From Erythrophleum ivorense (taxonomy: Eukaryota; Streptophyta; Magnoliopsida; Fabales; Fabaceae): a stretch of 64,000 nucleotides of DNA. The position numbers and the translations under genes are program-made. This document shows positions 59,701-64,000 of this stretch, piece by piece. The notes under the pieces are model-generated. The model searched no databases. It saw nothing but the letters and a program-made list of their open reading frames with translations, and was not told the origin of the DNA. The number at the start of each line of letters is the position of its first letter. The first letter of the stretch is position 1. The stretch spans positions 4,288,001-4,352,000 of the forward strand of contig JAIUCV010000001.1 in NCBI GenBank assembly GCA_026724425.1, written 5' to 3'.

Positions 59701-60440
59701 TGATTTGTCAATTCTCTCATAATGCATTAAATGAATAGTGACTAGCCATTCATAAATAATATAAAAGAGTAATCAATTAATTCAATAAAAGTTGTTATAA
59801 GAGTAATTTAAAATTAGTTTAATTGATAAATGTGTTTATTTAAACTCCAAATACAAGAATCTAGTTACACATAATAAAAATCAATAAAGCAACAATGAAA
59901 GTAAAGAAATCCATGTTTAAAACCTAAAGAAGAGAATGAAACAAAAATAAATCATCTGAAATAACAATTTATTGGCAAGAACTTTATATCTCTTCTTATA
60001 TCTATAAGATCTCTAAAACACTTTTTTGCACTATTTTTTAGCCTTAATTTATGTCTCCAGGTTTCTTCTTAGCTTCCTTTCTAAACAATTCAAAGTTTCC
60101 TCATAAAAAACCCTAAATTTAAGTGAACATAAGTAGCTTAAGCTGAAACCATCCAGTCACATGGTTTGTCCATGTTTAGTACTAATGATTCACTTAATGC
60201 GAGACTTTCCACACAATTGTGTAAACATACATAGCCTATATATGCGACACTAGTTTGCTTAGCTCGTGCTCATCGACATAAATAACTCGTGTTCCTTGTT
60301 GAATATGTCTGATTTCCTACCACTTCACTCATGCTTTTCACTTTCCTTTGTACCATATTAGATCATATAAAAAGCCCATAAAAATTACATAATCTAGATT
60401 TACTTACTCAATTTTTTCTTAAGAAAAGTATACAAATTTA
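56780..60440. other. Unclassified AT-rich insertion between the two CACTA 2 genes
   Basis: No protein motif. 56780 begins TGTTATAACATCTTGTAATT, which could be an LTR start, and a GC-richer patch at 58380-58570 is of the type seen in LTR R/U5 regions, but no end or target duplication could be fixed. A second block begins near 59211 with TGTTACGATTCTACAAGTAT, AGAGTCACATAAGTAATAAA; this wording resembles a dispersed plant repeat, but I cannot name it. Confidence 0.35.
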
Positions 60441-60739
60441 ACATTTGCCAAGCTTCCACAAGCATGAATTGTTTAATACTTTAATATTTATTTAAGATAG
60501 TATTAAATTAAGGAAATAAATGCTATGTGCTATACTCGTGGCTTTAGATGCACAACTATACTCTAATTTTTTTTTATTTCATCCTCCACATAGCATACTT
60601 GTTGCACTTTTAAAGCTTAGATGCATGGCTTGTCATTTTCATTATCAATGACGTATATCAATAATGAAAAATTGATAGACATGAATCCTAAATCATCAAT
60701 TATGATCTTTTTAGGATAGGTTATACATTAATGTTATTA

Positions 60740-62985
60740 TAAACTGATAATGATAGTTTATTTTAATTATGTTGACTAATTTCCTATAATATGGCACACC
60801 TTTAAAGCACATATGGCTATCACTGCTATTTGCAAAACTTTTTGCCTTAAAAGCCCTAAAGATTCCATAGTTTTGGGTTTTTGACCCTTAGTCTCATTCC
60901 ATAGTATAAAATTTGAAATAGTTAACATTGTATGCAGTATATCTTCTTGCTTATGAAGTGTTTTTTTTTCATAGTTAGAGGTAATAATTGCTCCACAAGA
61001 ATATATAAGTCATAACTTTTTAATCCTCCAATCTTGCATTATTTTAAATCAATGTATATAAAAATATTACTTAAACATCCATCATATACTGTGACCTTTT
61101 TTAAAGTCTTGAGAAAATCATCCTTATTTGCTTTTGTTAATATGAACATAGCCAATAGATATCTACTACTATCATCGAGCCAAAACTCAAATTGAATATC
61201 TATTTCTTGTAAGTCTTTCTGTGCCTATAAATGGTCTTTTGATCTTCCAGACTCATTGAACAAAGTGAATATCACATTATCAAAAACATTGTTCTCAATA
61301 TGTATCATGTTAAGTCTATGGCACAACAAATTATTTGCCCAATAAGGAAGTTCTTTGACAAAAAAAAAACTCCTCTTACACCATAGTTAAGTCTTATTAT
61401 CAACACTACTAGTTCATCGAGATCTTCTTACTTGGCCTTTAACTTCAACTTCAATTTCAACCACTTTTCTAAATACAACATTAATATTTTCAAGTTGTCT
61501 TAAGATTTCTAAGCATGTTATTGCCACTGTGGATTTCTCTTTTCCTCTCTTCCATCAAATTGACTTTGAGCCAATTTAAATTTATGTTATGGGTTCAAAA
61601 AATGATGATGCCTTATAAAACACCACTTCTGACTATGAGATATGCATAAATAAGTTTTATCAAAGTTACAAGATGGATAGGCTAATCTAATATATGTGTT
61701 CCACTTTAATAATGTTTCAGCACTTAGAAAATCACTAATAATCCACATTACAGCTGCATGTATATTAAAAACTTTATTATTATAAGAATTATATGCCTTA
61801 ACCCCCACATTCCATAAGTTTATCAACCCTACAATTAGTGATTAAAGATAAACATCTATATCTTTTTAAGTGCTCACTTTCTTGGAATTATCATTGAAAG
61901 AAGAAATAATCTTTGCTTTATACATATTCAGGGAAGGAAATTGTAAGACATAATAACCACTGGCCAGATGCTATAACTTAAAATGCTAAATGGATTGAAA
62001 CCATTAATAGCTAGCCCTGGGTGTATAGTCTAAAGATCTAAAGTGAATTGAGGATTTATCATGTTAAATATCCTCAATGTATACAAATCTCTTGCATGTC
62101 TTATCATACCATCATTATTCCTATCCAAGGCATGCTTTCTCATGTGCTTAGTCATCTTAGATGACTTAAATAACTTTTGCAACATGACTTCAATATAAAG
62201 TATTTGAGAATTTTTATAAGTTTGTTTTATTGCTTTTCACCTTTACTCTTTTATTTCCATCTCGATATGTTGCATTTTTTATACACATCTTTGTTATCAT
62301 CCTCATCCCAATGCAATATACAATCATTCGGACATGCATAATTTTTTGTGTAGTTAAGCCCTAATTTGTTGATATTTTATTGGCTTCATAAAAATAAGGT
62401 AGAATCTTTGCATATTCAAAAGCATCTACAAATAACTATTGTATCATAGACATGGCCTTATTACTTATTCCACACATATAGTTAATGTGATACAATCTCA
62501 CTAAGAAAGACAATTTTGCGTATTTCTCACACTTTTTATGTAGATTCTATTACCCATCTCTAATGAACTCAAAAGACTCTGTAGCATCTCTTCATAAATA
62601 GTAGAGCTAGATCCTCCATTTCACCAACACTTTTGGTTTCATAATGAATTTTGAATGCATCATGGACCATGTCATTCACAAGGTCATCCTTATAAATCCA
62701 TTATTCTCTCACCTGTGGCCTTGCTGAAGATATTGCAGAAGGCTATTCTCTATCATGTTCCTTCTTGTGTTTGACCCAAAAAATATACCTTTGTGAGAAT
62801 GGTTTAACAATCAAGTGGTCATGCACATTTTTTCTGGTTTGCCATTTGTTAAAGCCACGCTTAGGATATAGGCATATTATTTTACTTTCTATACTCTTAT
62901 TGGCAAATGTGAAGTCTAAATCTAATATGTCATTTTAAATATTCTTAGGTATTTTGAGGCTTAGCCATTCACAACTTATCTATTT
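60740..62985 (-). pseudogene. CACTA 2 TNP2 transposase, near full-length but degenerate
   Basis: Read on the minus strand from 62985. WLSLKIPKN (transposase-associated start); SIESKIICLYPKRGFNKWQT and DHLIVKPFSQRYIFWVKHKK (about 62900-62770). Next come cysteine-cluster remains near 62340 (ENYACPNDCILHWDE-like). Then LWNVGVKAYNSYNNKVFNIH and WIISDFLSAETLLKWNTYIR, AYPSCNFDKTYLCISHSQKW (61826-61590), the catalytic Transposase_21 core. Then KELPYWANNLLCHRLNMIHI-like sequence (about 61360-61300) and DDFLKTLKKVTVYDG (near 61110). Last is SYDLYILVEQLLPLTMKKKH (near 61010-60960). Many stops and shifts; the longest open segment is 79 residues. Unlike CACTA 1 this copy keeps the catalytic region but has decayed by point mutation. 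Confidence 0.75.
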
Positions 62986-64000
62986 CTAAAAGCCAATAAA
63001 CTAAAAAGATTTAAAATTTATATAATATCGATATAATTAAAAATTAGTGACCAAATCTAATTAAAAAGAGATAAAGTATATATAAACAACTGAATTATTA
63101 ATAGCCAAAGTTTAAATAAACTACTTTTTTCATCATCAAAAGTAATATCTTCCTATGGGTTTAAAATCAACTTCTAAAGTTAATCATAAATTAGGCAAAA
63201 AAGAACGCAACTAAAAACGCATTGCCTAATATTCAGTAATTTAACATAACCAACCAACAACAAAAAAATAGTACTTTGCATTTATTAACATTTTTTCTTT
63301 TTAATTCACAAAATAATGAGTCACTTAGTATTTCTTTTTACCTTTAAGATTCTTCATATACAAAAAACTATTAATCTTGTTCCATCACTGAGAATAAATA
63401 TAAAATTTAGTTTCACTTTTGTAAGTTTAGAGACTTGAGATTTATTTTGATCGAGAAGGAAAAAAAGGTGAAACATAATATAAATGAATGAAAATTAAAT
63501 TGCATATAAAAATGTAAAGTGTAAAATGAAGGAACAAAAATGCATACACTTATTGTGAAGCCAATCGTGTTAAAACTAAGGTTAAAGTTTTATTAATTTC
63601 CTTGTTGTGAATACCTAAGATCAACAAATAAGAGAGATTGGCACCATCCAATCTTAGAAGCAACACCACAAAGCCTTATTAAGAGAATATCATTAAGAGG
63701 TATTATATATGATGCAGTAGCTTAATTAGAAAAATGGAATGGAATGGCTCATACAGTGAAAAAAGATAATGGAGTAAGTTGTTAGGTATCTTCATATGTT
63801 TTGAAGTTTATTATTATGGCAATGATGTGTGGAACCTAACAAAATTAGCATCATTAAAGATATGCATATTCATAAATTAAGTATATAGACATTTAGAAGG
63901 GAATATGGCATAGGGTAAGATTTAAAAAAAAAATTACTTAAAATTTTCATACATATTTTTAAAACATAACTAGTCTCTTACGTTTGTTAAAAGTTAAAAA
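62986..64000. other. AT-rich right edge
   Basis: No coding or RNA feature is supported. It should include the 5' end of CACTA 2, but no terminal repeat or subterminal words are seen up to 64000. Confidence 0.4.

Larger units (their letters stand above)
54187..62985 (-). mobile_element. CACTA (En/Spm) transposon 2, old and interrupted
   Basis: Left end CTCTTACGAAAAAAAAACCA looks like a decayed CACTACAAAAA terminus. It is followed by clustered GGTTTAA(T/C)TAT/ACCATAG words (54210-54490) resembling subterminal repeats. Minus-strand remains of a Transposase_24-type gene (about 55330-56290) and of TNP2 (about 60740-62985) follow in the expected order. The roughly 4 kb between the two genes is not CACTA-like and is probably a later insertion. 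No right terminus is found, so the element may run past the window. Confidence 0.6.

Noticed and set aside
1..64000. CRISPR arrays, bacterial operons, rRNA and tRNA genes
   Set aside because: Looked for by eye on both strands and none seen; the repeats present are transposon, microsatellite or local duplication repeats of plant type.

Overview
The window looks like nuclear DNA from a flowering plant, most likely a eudicot. It is strongly AT-rich and gene-poor, and almost everything recognisable in it is plant-specific: Ogre/Tat-like LTRs, CACTA (En/Spm) transposons, and a plant-only F-box/DUF295 gene family. Nothing points to a bacterium, organelle or virus. I cannot name the species from sequence alone. 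Assignments rest on reading motifs and comparing copies within the window; no database search was run.

Layout. 1-3336: AT-rich edge and a diverged 3.1 kb Ogre-like LTR. 3337-8549: old intergenic DNA with a 105-bp direct repeat, a receptor-like-cytoplasmic-kinase exon remnant and a Copia gag scrap. 8550-16778: a 4.5 kb Ogre-like LTR with a clear primer-binding site, followed by an internal region with no gag-pol. 16779-24301: three copies of a second long-LTR family. Two lie as an inverted pair; the third is a complete solo LTR with a perfect 5-bp target duplication (CATAG). 24600-37030: a locally duplicated block built around one intact single-exon F-box/DUF295 gene (28106-29272), one full-length pseudogene (35702-36861) and one 60-bp stub (33845-33903). 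Each has its own copy of the same roughly 0.9 kb upstream region. Further loose and inverted copies of that region lie between them. 37272-41448: a MITE, a CACTA terminus and short direct duplications. 41449-about 45750: a CACTA element that keeps one terminus, a decayed second gene (Transposase_24 type) and the N-terminal third of its TNP2 transposase. 46400-49060: a degenerate tandem array of 155-295 bp units and a 1.1 kb duplication. 49061-about 51990: a fourth copy of the second LTR family. 54187-about 62985: a second, much older CACTA element with both genes in ruins, split by about 4 kb of unrelated AT-rich DNA.

The only gene I consider probably functional is the F-box gene at 28106-29272, expected to encode a substrate receptor of an SCF ubiquitin ligase. 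The rest is a record of transposon insertion, LTR recombination, local duplication and decay. The most unusual signal is in the second LTR family. Copies that differ heavily elsewhere keep a TATA-like box at a similar offset and several AG|GT splice-donor-like sites in matching places, as if the LTR makes a spliced non-coding transcript.
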